Assembly (NCBI GenBank): GCA_003519585.1
Contig: DOWL01000024.1
Location: 10,741 to 22,632 of the forward strand
Direction: 5' to 3'
DNA from: Nocardioides sp.
GTDB taxonomy: Bacteria > Actinomycetota > Actinomycetes > Propionibacteriales > Nocardioidaceae
Length of the DNA stretch: 11,892 bases
Below, piece after piece: positions 1 through 7,351 of the stretch. Every line of letters starts with the position of its first letter. Position 1 is the first letter of the stretch. Below the pieces are notes generated by a model. It had not been told where the DNA came from and did not search any database. It saw nothing but the letters and a program-made list of their open reading frames with translations. Made by a program: the position numbers and the translations under genes.

Positions 1-834
1 GGTGGTGGGCAATCTGAGGTGGCGGAGCGGGGTGCGGGCGAGCCGGTGCGAGAACGACGCGGCGCCGGTGAGCTGCGGCAGCCGGTCGAGCAACGCACCT
101 GCTCCGCAGGCGATGAGCAAGCCGAGCATCATCCCCGAGAAAACCGGGACCTCGGAGTTGGCGTAGTCGGTCTTCTTGGGTGGCGTGGCGGGCTGGACGA
201 TGCGAGCCGGTTCGGCCTGGGCCTCCTCGAGCTCGTCGAGCCCGGTGCGGAGCTGGAGGATCTGGTTGAACAGGCTGTCGGTGTCGGTGATGATCACGCG
301 CCGCGCCTGCTCGCGGGCCAGGGCCCGCTCCTGGTAGGCGATGTAGAGCCGCAGCTGGCTGAGCTGCGACTGCTGCATCGCGCCGAGCTCCTCGCGGCGG
401 ACGTCGATCAGTGCGGCGACGGCGGCATTGGCCGCCTCGGCCACGCGCTCGGGCGACTCTCCGTGCACCGTCACGTGCAGCACGTGGCTGTTGGCCGAGG
501 CCGTCACCCCGAGCCGCTCGCTCGCGGCCTCCGGGTCGATGCCGAGCGCGTCGCCGACCGCGGTCAGCACCTGGGGGCTCTGCAGGAACTGCGCGTCGGT
601 GTCGATGGTGACCTCGGGGGCGACCAGCTCGGTGGTCGACGGGACGATGTACTTGGGCACGGGTGACAGCGCGATCGAGGCGGTCGCGGAGTAGGTGGAG
701 GTCTGCTGAACTGCCCACACCAGCCCGATCAGGCTGCCCGCCAGCATGCACGCGGCGATCAGCCACGCGTGCCGCCGAGCGAAGCGCGTGTAGTCGGACC
801 AGAGCGGCAGCCCCGGCGCGGTCACTGGAGCCAT
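1..834 (-). CDS. Wzz-type polysaccharide chain-length/export protein (3' end outside window)
   Basis: The first 278 residues of a polysaccharide co-polymerase (Wzz/YveK-like) are visible; the gene continues past the left edge. Residues about 22-42 form a first membrane helix (AWLIAACMLAGSLIGLVWAV). A mostly extracytoplasmic region follows, with predicted helical, Gln/Arg/Glu-rich stretches at about 140-210. A Pro-rich segment (PATPPKK, 215-221) precedes a second helix at about 231-249. This TM, periplasmic coil, Pro-rich, TM order is typical of proteins that control Wzy-dependent chain length. About 30 residues follow TM2 before the edge, so a fused tyrosine-kinase domain cannot be excluded. 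ATG at 834 is chosen because GGGAG lies about 6 bases upstream; a GTG at 825 making a GTGA overlap is an alternative. The gene overlaps the stop of the upstream sulfotransferase by 13 bases, so it is probably last or near last in this operon. The family assignment is fairly firm; the exact role is inferred. Confidence 0.85.
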   Translation of the reverse strand, partial: MAPVTAPGLPLWSDYTRFARRHAWLIAACMLAGSLIGLVWAVQQTSTYSATASIALSPVPKYIVPSTTELVAPEVTIDTDAQFLQSPQVLTAVGDALGIDPEAASERLGVTASANSHVLHVTVHGESPERVAEAANAAVAALIDVRREELGAMQQSQLSQLRLYIAYQERALAREQARRVIITDTDSLFNQILQLRTGLDELEEAQAEPARIVQPATPPKKTDYANSEVPVFSGMMLGLLIACGAGALLDRLPQLTGAASFSHRLARTPLRHLRLPTT

Positions 835-1691
835 GCGGGCTCCCGTCCCAGGAACTCCGCCAGGTCACGGTCGTGGCTGACGTAGTGCTCGCGCAGGCGC
901 GCCCGCGTCTCGGGGGCCATGGGGGAGCTGGGCCGCCCGTTCCAGCGGTCGAAGCGGTCGGGCATCGACAGCGGCAGCTCTAGGAACTCCAGCAGCCTCA
1001 CGTAGGTCGACTCGGGCTGCTCGAAGAAGTTCTCGCTCTCGATCACGTGGATCTGCTCTGCGGGGAAGTACTCGCGCAGCCGGTTCAGCTGCTCGGCGTA
1101 CTGGCCGCGCCGGACGTAGGCCTGGTGCCGGTGGACAGAGCTCTGGTAGGTGGGGTCGGCGACCATCCGCTCGACCACGCCGGCCATCCGCTCGTCCTCG
1201 AGCTCCAGGGCGCGCTCGAACGACTCGGTCTCGAACCCGCGGGCCAGCTCGTGCTTGTACGCCGAGAAGGCGCGCTCGACCGGGTCGCGGAGCATCGCCA
1301 GGATCTTGACGTCGGGCAGGTGCCGGGCCATCCGCTCGGGGGCGCACGGGTGCCACATGTAGTAGCCGCTCGCCTCGAAGGTGATCGGGTCGCCCTGGAC
1401 CGAGCGCTGCTGGCGCCGCAGCCCAGCCGTGGTCGGGAAGTGCCCCTGGTACCACGAGAAGTCGCGGTGGTAGTTGACGTCGAAGTAGTTGACGCCCTTG
1501 TGGTAGTTGGCCGAGTGGATCAGCGGGTGCGCCATGAGTGCCCGGAACAGCGAGGTGGTGCCGGCCCGCTGCGCGCCGACCATGATGAACGACGGGAGCT
1601 GCCGGCGCCCGGCGGTGGCGGTGCCGACCCGCACCGAGACCGCACGCCCCATCGTCTTGACGGGGTGCGGCATGGCTGCGCGAACGCTCAT
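822..1691 (-). CDS. Sulfotransferase (PF00685-like), 289 aa
   Basis: This is a cytoplasmic PAPS-dependent sulfotransferase, expected to move a sulfuryl group to a sugar hydroxyl or amine. Residues 36-50 (IMVGAQRAGTTSLFR) are the 5'-phosphosulfate-binding loop, with Arg where many relatives have Lys. Residues 131-146 (LAMLRDPVERAFSAYK) are the 3'-phosphate-binding RDP..R..S motif. The fold and length match bacterial and heparan-type sulfotransferases. The start at 1691 is chosen because AGAAGGAAG lies just upstream and the ATG overlaps the preceding gene's stop as ATGA. The open frame extends further upstream to 1757, but only inside the previous gene. It lies between the kinase-like gene and the Wzz gene, so the substrate is probably the locus polysaccharide. 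The acceptor cannot be read from sequence. It belongs to a different subfamily from the sulfotransferases at 4359-5348 and 8722-9762 and is closer in type to the one at 10709-11545. Confidence 0.88.
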   Translation of the reverse strand: MSVRAAMPHPVKTMGRAVSVRVGTATAGRRQLPSFIMVGAQRAGTTSLFRALMAHPLIHSANYHKGVNYFDVNYHRDFSWYQGHFPTTAGLRRQQRSVQGDPITFEASGYYMWHPCAPERMARHLPDVKILAMLRDPVERAFSAYKHELARGFETESFERALELEDERMAGVVERMVADPTYQSSVHRHQAYVRRGQYAEQLNRLREYFPAEQIHVIESENFFEQPESTYVRLLEFLELPLSMPDRFDRWNGRPSSPMAPETRARLREHYVSHDRDLAEFLGREPAWLQ

Positions 1692-2950
1692 GATCTTCCT
1701 TCTACGAGGGCGTGGTGCGCCGGCTCCCCATGGTGCTCCAGGAGCCCAAGCACCCATTCGGTACGGCGGGTCAGGGCAGGCGTCGCGCCGTGGGTCAGCG
1801 CGTCGACGTAACGGGTGGCGATCTCCAGCAGGTAGAGCCGGAGCGTCAGCTGGTGGTCCTCAGGGGAGACGCCCAGCGCGCTCAGGGTCGCGGGCACCGA
1901 CCGGAGGAAGGTCTCCTGCTGGCTGGCCTCCTCGCGCTGCCCGGGGCGGACCGCCTGGGCGGCGTAGTGCAGCGCGTCGAAGCCGATCGGCACCTCGGGG
2001 TCGAACCGCTCCCAGTCCCAGACCTTGAGGACCTTGAGGGCACCGTCGCCGAGGCCCATGTTCCAGTGGCCCCAGTCGCCGTGCCAGCCACCGAGCCGCA
2101 CCGGGTCGTTGCCGTGCGCCTGCTCGAGCGCGTCGCCAGCCGCGACCAGTCGCTGGCCCTGCGCCTGAACCTGCGGCTCGGCAGCGAGCCGACCGGCTTC
2201 GGCACGGAGCCGGGTCCAGAACGAGCTGCCGGCGAGCTCGGTCGCCTCGGTGGCCGTGAGTCCGGCGACCTCGCGCATCGCGGCCTCGCGCATCGCGCGG
2301 GTCACCGGCAGCTGCGGGTCGGTCGTGAGTGCGGACATGACCAGCACCTCGAGGCCGGCCCACTGACCGTGGTGCAGCACCTCGGGGATGACGAAGGTCG
2401 TGGGTCGCCGGGCCTCGACGGCGGCGAGCGACCGGGCCTCGCGGCGTACCAGCTCGGCGGTCAGCGGGTTGTGCCCGACCTTGGCGAAGCCGAGGAGTCG
2501 GCCGTCGACGCCGAAGACCTGGAGGACCGGCTTCTGGTTGACCCGCCGGGTGCCGAGCAGCACGCCGACCCGCACGTCGGTGTCGAAGCAGGTGGACAGG
2601 TGGGTCTCGATCGAGTCGGCGCCCGCGCCGCGGTCCGGCACCCGCAGCACCGGCCAGCGCGACAGCGAGAAGGCGCGGGTCCGCACGGCGCGCTCGAGTG
2701 CGGCGCGAGCCGGGCCGGCCAGCCGCGAGCGGCCCGAACCGAGCCGACGCAGCATGCTGGCCGCTGCGGGTACGTCGGCCGGCACCAGGAGCCGCGGGCT
2801 GCGTGTGCTCGGGAAGACGTAAGCGTCCCGGACTCCTGGAGCGGGTTGGCGTCGGGACCTCGCGAGGTACGGCGCTGCGCCGGCATCCGCGGCGGGCCAG
2901 AGCAGGTTCGCCACCTCGACGGCGTACGACGCGGACGGGTCGGCGGACAT
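1688..2950 (-). CDS. APH-fold phosphotransferase-like protein, 420 aa
   Basis: This protein carries the signature of the aminoglycoside phosphotransferase / choline kinase fold. Residues 290-297 (HGDWGHWN) match the catalytic HGD....N loop (Asp292, Asn297). Residues 311-314 (WDWE) match the following metal-binding Asp position (Asp312). Lys157 (FAKVG) and Glu171 (REARSL) sit where the ATP-anchoring Lys/Glu pair is expected. The N-terminal 130 or so residues are not recognisable. It is soluble, with no signal peptide. Its place between the Wzy-like gene and a sulfotransferase suggests a sugar, glycan-precursor or lipid kinase, not drug resistance; that is inference from context. The ATG at 2950 overlaps the previous stop as TGATG and is preceded by a near-perfect Shine-Dalgarno at 2958-2967. 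Its own stop overlaps the next start as ATGA, so translation is probably coupled. Confidence 0.78.
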   Translation of the reverse strand: MSADPSASYAVEVANLLWPAADAGAAPYLARSRRQPAPGVRDAYVFPSTRSPRLLVPADVPAAASMLRRLGSGRSRLAGPARAALERAVRTRAFSLSRWPVLRVPDRGAGADSIETHLSTCFDTDVRVGVLLGTRRVNQKPVLQVFGVDGRLLGFAKVGHNPLTAELVRREARSLAAVEARRPTTFVIPEVLHHGQWAGLEVLVMSALTTDPQLPVTRAMREAAMREVAGLTATEATELAGSSFWTRLRAEAGRLAAEPQVQAQGQRLVAAGDALEQAHGNDPVRLGGWHGDWGHWNMGLGDGALKVLKVWDWERFDPEVPIGFDALHYAAQAVRPGQREEASQQETFLRSVPATLSALGVSPEDHQLTLRLYLLEIATRYVDALTHGATPALTRRTEWVLGLLEHHGEPAHHALVEGRS

Positions 2951-4359
2951 CAGGCGGTCACCTCCTTGGGCACAAGGTTTTCAGGCGCCAGGTCCACGGG
3001 CGCGCGGTCCTCGGGTGGCAGGTCGGATCGGGCCATCAGTCCGATGGCGATCATCGCGGTGAACATCGCCGAGCCGAGGGAGTCGTAGACGAAGAAGCAG
3101 AGGACGGCGTCCAGCAGCACGGTGCAGCAGGCGACGTCGAGCGGATTCGGCCCGCGGGCGCGACGGAGGAACGAGACGGCGAAGAAGCCCAGACACAAGA
3201 TGGTGCCGACGAAACCAGTGGTGAGCACCAGCCGCCACATGAAGCCCTGGGTGCCCAGCGGTGGTGCCGCGCACTGGTGGCAGGCGGCGGTCTCGCCGCC
3301 GGCGAGTGAGCTGAAGCTGCCCTGCATGGTGCGGGTCGTGCCGAACCCGAGGATCGGCGAGCCCTGCGCGGCGACGGAGATGACGGTCTCCGCCGTACCG
3401 GCCCGCCGGTCGTTGCTGTGCGGGGTCTCGACGCGCAGCACCACCGTGTCGTAGAGCGGGGAGGAGACGAAGACGATGCCGCCGACCAGGAGCGCCCCCA
3501 CCAGTGCCTGAAGCGCGCGGGTCCGGCCGTTGACCGCCAGTCGCACGGAGGCGTAGATCGCGGCGAACGCCAGCGAGATCCACAGTCCGCGGTTGAGCGA
3601 GAAGATGATCGGGAAGGTCGCCGCCACCAGCACCACCGGGCCGAGCTTGCGACGCCAGCCGGCCCCCTTGCCGAAGCAGGCGAGCATGAAGAACGGCAGG
3701 TACAGCGCGATGTTGTTGCCCCACGCGTTGGAGTAGGGGAACGGCGCGGTCGGTCGCGGCTGCACGTAGCCGAGGAAGTCGCTCGACGACGCGAGCGAGG
3801 GGTGCACGAGGGTGCGGACGAAGTTCGTCTTCACCAGGCTCTTGGGGAGGATCACCTCCATGAGCGACGGGAACTCCAGGGTCGGCATCAGCACCGCTAG
3901 AACTCCGAAGCCCGCCGTCACCACGAACATCCAGCCGAGCAGTCGCACCACCTTCTGAGTGGGCAGCTCCTTCGCGGTGTTGGCGACGTAGAGCATCGCG
4001 ACGGTGACGGCGACGTACCACCCGGCCCAGACGGCGAAGTTGAAGACCCGCCCGAGTCCGAAGCCCGGGGCGGTGTCGGGCGCGACGGCGCGCACCATGA
4101 GCACGCCCGCGAACATCCAGATCATGAAGAGCAGCCACAGCGCGAAGCCGTGCGGCACCTTCAGCGACCCCTTCTTCCGCAGGATCACGACCATCGCCGC
4201 GGCCATCACGAAGAAGATCAGCTGCGCCAGCCCGAGTGCCCACCAGAGTGGGAAGAAGACGTAGAGCACGACGAGCGGCCAGCCCGGCTTGAAGAACCGG
4301 GGCTCCGGCTTCGCCACGGGCGCAGGTGGGGCCAGCAGCACGCTGGCGGGCTTCCCCAT
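2950..4359 (-). CDS. O-antigen ligase / Wzy-type polysaccharide polymerase, 469 aa
   Basis: This is a polytopic membrane protein with about ten hydrophobic segments, among them residues 28-60, 72-90, 107-126, 140-160, 213-228, 238-254, 258-274, 284-300, 376-397 and 408-445. It fits the Wzy_C/WaaL-like family (PF04932). Typical marks are PFPYSNAWGNN (206-216), SLNRGLW (254-260), the HSNDRR stretch (314-319) in the large external loop, and SPILGFG (334-340). Such proteins join undecaprenyl-linked repeat units outside the membrane, or ligate finished chains to an acceptor; next to a Wzz-like gene, polymerisation is the more likely role. The loop after TM8 holds a Cys-His-Gln-Cys stretch (360-363) that could form an external disulfide. 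Cytoplasmic tails are Pro-rich at the N-terminus and acidic at the C-terminus. The ATG at 4359 overlaps the previous stop as TGATG. Polymerase versus ligase cannot be settled from sequence. Confidence 0.87.
   Translation of the reverse strand: MGKPASVLLAPPAPVAKPEPRFFKPGWPLVVLYVFFPLWWALGLAQLIFFVMAAAMVVILRKKGSLKVPHGFALWLLFMIWMFAGVLMVRAVAPDTAPGFGLGRVFNFAVWAGWYVAVTVAMLYVANTAKELPTQKVVRLLGWMFVVTAGFGVLAVLMPTLEFPSLMEVILPKSLVKTNFVRTLVHPSLASSSDFLGYVQPRPTAPFPYSNAWGNNIALYLPFFMLACFGKGAGWRRKLGPVVLVAATFPIIFSLNRGLWISLAFAAIYASVRLAVNGRTRALQALVGALLVGGIVFVSSPLYDTVVLRVETPHSNDRRAGTAETVISVAAQGSPILGFGTTRTMQGSFSSLAGGETAACHQCAAPPLGTQGFMWRLVLTTGFVGTILCLGFFAVSFLRRARGPNPLDVACCTVLLDAVLCFFVYDSLGSAMFTAMIAIGLMARSDLPPEDRAPVDLAPENLVPKEVTA
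2958..2967 (-). promoter_or_regulatory. Full-length Shine-Dalgarno for the APH-like gene
   Basis: On the minus strand this reads AAGGAGGTGA, a ten-base match to the complement of the 16S rRNA 3' tail, 7 bases before the ATG at 2950. It lies inside the last codons of the Wzy-like gene, where it encodes Lys-Glu-Val. It fixes the start of the kinase-like gene and suggests independent re-initiation in addition to coupling. It is the strongest ribosome binding site I noticed in the window. Confidence 0.85.
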
Positions 4360-5348
4360 CAGGCGGTCCCTGTCCGGGCGTCGGCGCGCCGGCCGACATA
4401 GCCGTACCCGACGAGCTGCGGCAGGGTCACCGCGGTGACCACGCGGCGGGCCCCCGCGGGCAGCGTCGAGCGCCAGGCATCGTCGAGCTGGAGCTCGATG
4501 CGGCCGTGGGTGAAGCGGGTCCGGCTGCCGGCCACGCCGTGACTGGCGCCGAGTTCGACGCTGTTCTCGCCGACATGGGCGAGGTCACCGGCCTTCGGCG
4601 GCAGCCCGAGCTCGGTGAGGGCGCGCTCCACGGTCGGCCGCGGCTTGGCGACCAGGTCCTCGTAGCGCACCCGCGTCGAGTGCGGCGCGGCTGCACGGAG
4701 AGCGGTGCACTCGAGCTGCAGGGCCGACCAGAGCACGGCCAGCCGGTGCGGCGCGTAGGTGCCCATGTGTGCGCCTTCCTGCGACTGGGGTTTGACGATC
4801 CCAGACTTGTTCCAGGAGTTGGCGACACCACGCGAGTCGCGCACCAGGTTGACCACGCGCAGGTCCAGACCATCGATCCGCCGCAATGCGAACAGCTGAG
4901 CCGTCGACTTGCTGGCGTCGACGACGACTTCGGCCCCGGAGACGGACGCGATCGCTTGGTAGAGCCGGTGGTGCACGTCGAGGTACTCCGCGAGCTCGAG
5001 CCCGTACGCCGTACCGAGTGCTCCGGTAGCCAGCCGGGGGACCTGGCGCTGGCGGATCAGCCGGGGCTGCAGCGCCGACATCCGCGCGGTCACCTCGTCC
5101 CAGCCCCCGAATGCCCCCCCGAATGCCTCCCCGAACGCCTCCGCGCCGACCGCGGTCCAGAAGGGGCACTCAGAGAAGGCCTCGCCGCAGCCGCAGCGCT
5201 GGTCCTGGCTGGCGACGCGGGAGAAGATCGCGTTCACCTCACCGGCGTTGACGAAGCCGGGTACCGCCCCGAGCACGCGCTCCAGCAGGGTGCTGCCCGA
5301 GCGGCCCACCCCTGCGATATAGAGCACCTTCACCGGGGTCTCCCGCAT
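4359..5348 (-). CDS. Sulfotransferase (PF13469-like) with CGCG Cys motif, 329 aa
   Basis: This is the first gene of the leftward operon and probably a PAPS-dependent sulfotransferase. Residues 9-22 (LYIAGVGRSGSTLL) form the 5'-phosphosulfate loop, 143-149 is a conserved VDASKS block, and 168-179 (LVRDSRGVANSW) is the 3'-phosphate motif. A Cys cluster, CGCGEAFSECPFW (52-64), follows. The C-terminus has ASHG..G...RF (268-279) and TLPQLVGYGY (308-317). The same blocks occur in the gene at 8722-9762, so the two are paralogues. Residues 70-82 are a short tandem repeat (EAFGEAFGGAFGG) that the paralogue lacks. ATG 5348 is chosen because the conserved region begins at residue 8, as in the paralogue. 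A GTG at 5333 with GGGAG upstream is a good alternative. The open frame reaching 5519 runs through the promoter region and is not believed. The stop overlaps the next start as TGATG. Confidence 0.86.
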   Translation of the reverse strand: MRETPVKVLYIAGVGRSGSTLLERVLGAVPGFVNAGEVNAIFSRVASQDQRCGCGEAFSECPFWTAVGAEAFGEAFGGAFGGWDEVTARMSALQPRLIRQRQVPRLATGALGTAYGLELAEYLDVHHRLYQAIASVSGAEVVVDASKSTAQLFALRRIDGLDLRVVNLVRDSRGVANSWNKSGIVKPQSQEGAHMGTYAPHRLAVLWSALQLECTALRAAAPHSTRVRYEDLVAKPRPTVERALTELGLPPKAGDLAHVGENSVELGASHGVAGSRTRFTHGRIELQLDDAWRSTLPAGARRVVTAVTLPQLVGYGYVGRRADARTGTA

Positions 5349-5368
5349 CCTGTGAAAAATGGTCAACA

Positions 5369-5377
5369 CCGTCCCCA
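5369..5377 (-). promoter_or_regulatory. Half-site TGGGGACGG upstream of the leftward operon
   Basis: On the minus strand this reads TGGGGACGG, about 20 bases before the sulfotransferase ATG at 5348. It equals the right half of the 13-bp sites at 7352-7364 and elsewhere, but no left arm is visible. It could be a weaker operator site or chance in GC-rich DNA. Confidence 0.35.
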
Positions 5378-5440
5378 TCCAACGGCTGGGTGCGACGCTA
5401 TGCGGACGATGGCACGACGACGTGCGGTCTCGGGAGCCAT

Positions 5441-5453
5441 CCCCAAAAAGGGG
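5441..5453. promoter_or_regulatory. Candidate operator site 1 (CCCCA-AAA-AGGGG)
   Basis: This is the first of four copies of a 13-bp palindrome-like element. It reads CCCCAAAAAGGGG and is followed by GACGG. It lies in the 128-base divergent region between the leftward operon (start 5348) and the lipoprotein gene (start 5477), 23 bases before the latter. That position suits control of either unit. I recognise no named regulator for it. The arms are too short and the loop too small for a convincing terminator. Confidence 0.5.
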
Positions 5454-5476
5454 GACGGTAGGACGAGGGGTGTTGT

Positions 5477-6301
5477 GTGGGAGACGTGAGCGGTCTGGTC
5501 CGGTGGCGTCAGGTGGCACCTGTCCGGTCGTTCCTGGGGGTCGCGCTGGCGCTGACGCTCGGGTTGGCGACCCTCGCCAGCTGCTCCGATGACGACCCGC
5601 CGGACGACGTGCCGGAGGCCGACGAGACCGTCGACCTCGCCACCGCCGACCTCTGGCTCTCCTTCGACGACGGAAGCGCCGGCGCGGACGGGCTGACGGA
5701 GTATCCCGACAGCAACGGCCGCCAGTACCTCGGCCGGATCGTGGCCGCCAACGGGGGCTCGGTGGAGCAGGTCGAGGGTGCCGACGGCTCCGGGTTCGCC
5801 CTCGCCTTCCCCGCCCTGTGCAAAGAGCCGACCGGCTGCCCGCGGGCCATGGTGGAGGTGCTCAACAACCCCGCGTTGGACCCGGAGGACCACCCCTTCG
5901 AGTACGGCGCCACCGTGCGGCTCGAGCCCGACCAGACCACGACCGGCTCCAACATCGTCCAGAAGGGCCGGTTCGGCACCGACGGCGGCCAGTGGAAGCT
6001 CCAGGTGGACAGCGACGAGGGCGACCCGAGCTGCGTCGTACGCGGCGACGAGGAGGGCGCCGAGCCGCTCGTCGTGCGCTCGACGGTCTCGATCTCCGAC
6101 GGCGAGTGGCACCAGGTCTCGTGCAGCCGCGACGCCGACGGCGTCAGCATCTCGGTCGACGGCACCGTGGACGAGAAGGAAGGCAAGACCGGCTCGGTGA
6201 CCAACGTCGCGCCCCTGCGGATCGGTGCCCCCGGCGTCAGCGAGGGCGACGACCAGTTCCACGGCCAGATCGACGACGTCTACCTGGTCATCGACGAGTA
6301 G
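5477..6301 (+). CDS. LamG-like (concanavalin-fold) lipoprotein, 274 aa
   Basis: This is a predicted secreted lipoprotein. Residues 15-35 form a signal peptide with a positively charged start and a hydrophobic core, ending in the lipobox LASC with the lipidated Cys at 36. An acidic linker follows (residues 38-57). The rest resembles the LamG/concanavalin-A-like fold (PF13385 type): LWLSFDDG (59-66), a central GRFGTDGGQWKLQVD block (164-178), DGEWHQVSCSRD (208-219) with VSISVDG (223-229), and the closing FHGQIDDVYL (261-270). Such domains bind glycans or stabilise surface enzymes; no catalytic residues can be named. Cys115/121 and Cys186/216 could pair as disulfides. GTG 5477 is chosen because GAGGGG lies 6 bases upstream. 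It is divergent from the polysaccharide operon and convergent with a glycoside hydrolase, so it may bind the polymer outside the cell; that is inference. Confidence 0.8.
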   Translation: MGDVSGLVRWRQVAPVRSFLGVALALTLGLATLASCSDDDPPDDVPEADETVDLATADLWLSFDDGSAGADGLTEYPDSNGRQYLGRIVAANGGSVEQVEGADGSGFALAFPALCKEPTGCPRAMVEVLNNPALDPEDHPFEYGATVRLEPDQTTTGSNIVQKGRFGTDGGQWKLQVDSDEGDPSCVVRGDEEGAEPLVVRSTVSISDGEWHQVSCSRDADGVSISVDGTVDEKEGKTGSVTNVAPLRIGAPGVSEGDDQFHGQIDDVYLVIDE

Positions 6302-6303
6302 TG

Positions 6304-7299
6304 CTACGCCGGCCGGGCCACCCAGTCGGAGTTGAGCATCTCCTTGAACGCCTGCTCCATGTCGCCGGAGAGGGCCCAGGTGCCGTCGGGGGACTGGACG
6401 CCGGAGTTGAAGTAGGACATCGAGACGAAGCCGTGCTGGAGGCCGTACGCCGCGGCGTCGCGCAGCCACTCGGCGGAAAGACCTGGGTTGGACGGGTCGT
6501 TGCGGCAGCCGTACTCACCGATCACCATCGGCTTGCCGTCGAACCAGCCCATCACCTCGTCCATCTTGCTGCCGAACGAGCGCCACTCCTTGCCGTTCTC
6601 CACGGACCACGGGTTGTAGATGTCCAGCCCCAGCACGTTGGCCTCGGGGACCAGCCACTCCGAGGGGTCGATGTCGGTGCGCAGCGGGTCGAAGGTCCAG
6701 TGCTGGAGGACCGGCGCGACGATCACCTCCGGTGCGCGGCTGGCCGCTCGCTCGAGCAGCCGGCGCTGCATGGCGACGTAGTCGGCCGGCTCCCGGCCGT
6801 TGGGGTGGACGTCGTTCTCCGGCTCGTGGTGGAGGGTGAAGATCAGCGGCGCCGACAGGTCCCCGAGGGTTTCGAGCAGCTTGTCCATCCAGTAGTCGTG
6901 CGACCCGTTCGCGAAGTCGCTCCACGGCCAGGTCGGCTTGATCGACACGTGCGGCAGCCGGCCGTGGGATAGGTCGTCCTGACAGCGGTGGATGAGCTGG
7001 CCGGTCTCGTTGTCGTCCGGCTTGAAGTACGAGCGGTGCAGCGCCAGCGTCGACTCGAGCTCGCGCTCCCACTCCCGCAGCGAGCGGCCATAGGGCACCG
7101 ACGCGCCGTAGTACATCTGCCCGGGCCGTGGCTGCCCCGGGAAGCCCGCGGCCGGCGTCGGCACCGGAGGTGTCGTCGGCGTGGGCTCGGCGATCGGACC
7201 GGCGAGACCGCCGTCGTCCTGACGCATGCTGCAGCCGGTCGCGGCCGAGATGACGGCGGCCGCACCGAGCCCGAGCAGGCTGCGCCGACCGATCTGCAT
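6304..7299 (-). CDS. GH26-like glycoside hydrolase, Tat/lipoprotein signal, 331 aa
   Basis: This is a predicted surface glycosidase with a TIM-barrel (clan GH-A) look. The N-terminus GRRSLLGLGAA (4-14) is Tat-like, and the lipobox ATGC puts the lipidated Cys at 23. A Pro/Thr-rich linker covers residues 35-60. The catalytic domain has LIFTLHHEPEND (152-163), giving a likely acid/base at Glu159, and KPMVIGEYG (256-264), giving a likely nucleophile at Glu262; both match the GH26 pattern. Other landmarks are IKPTWPWSDF (120-129) and LGLDIYNPW (223-231). GH26 and relatives cut beta-mannans, mixed glucans and some exopolysaccharides; the substrate here is unknown. Within this locus it probably trims or releases the polymer, as hydrolases do in many exopolysaccharide loci. 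ATG 7299 is supported by the signal peptide, although the Shine-Dalgarno is weak. The open frame reaches much further upstream but through intergenic DNA. The stop lies 2 bases from that of the convergent lipoprotein. Confidence 0.8.
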   Translation of the reverse strand: MQIGRRSLLGLGAAAVISAATGCSMRQDDGGLAGPIAEPTPTTPPVPTPAAGFPGQPRPGQMYYGASVPYGRSLREWERELESTLALHRSYFKPDDNETGQLIHRCQDDLSHGRLPHVSIKPTWPWSDFANGSHDYWMDKLLETLGDLSAPLIFTLHHEPENDVHPNGREPADYVAMQRRLLERAASRAPEVIVAPVLQHWTFDPLRTDIDPSEWLVPEANVLGLDIYNPWSVENGKEWRSFGSKMDEVMGWFDGKPMVIGEYGCRNDPSNPGLSAEWLRDAAAYGLQHGFVSMSYFNSGVQSPDGTWALSGDMEQAFKEMLNSDWVARPA

Positions 7300-7327
7300 G
7301 GCGTGACCGTAAGGGCGCGGAGACGCC

Positions 7328-7340
7328 CAGACGCCGTCTG
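7328..7340. promoter_or_regulatory. Perfect 13-bp palindrome CAGACG-C-CGTCTG
   Basis: Six-base arms are separated by one base, 29 bases upstream of the glycoside hydrolase ATG on the minus strand. A partial direct repeat (AGACGCC) occurs at 7321-7327. The position suits an operator or a 5'-UTR hairpin for that gene. It differs in sequence from the CCCCA-WWW-TGGGG sites. Function is unknown. Confidence 0.4.
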
Positions 7341-7351
7341 CGAGTGGTGTC

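Noticed and set aside
1688..2950. Aminoglycoside resistance gene
   Set aside because: Only the general APH fold is shared; location in a glycan operon and an unrelated N-terminal third argue against a resistance role.
1712..3088. Long plus-strand open frame opposite the kinase-like gene
   Set aside because: It has no recognisable motif and is an antisense shadow typical of very GC-rich DNA; the minus-strand gene has catalytic motifs and coupled starts.
5349..5519. N-terminal extension of the CGCG-type sulfotransferase
   Set aside because: The open frame crosses the divergent promoter region and operator site 1; the paralogue starts just before the phosphosulfate loop.
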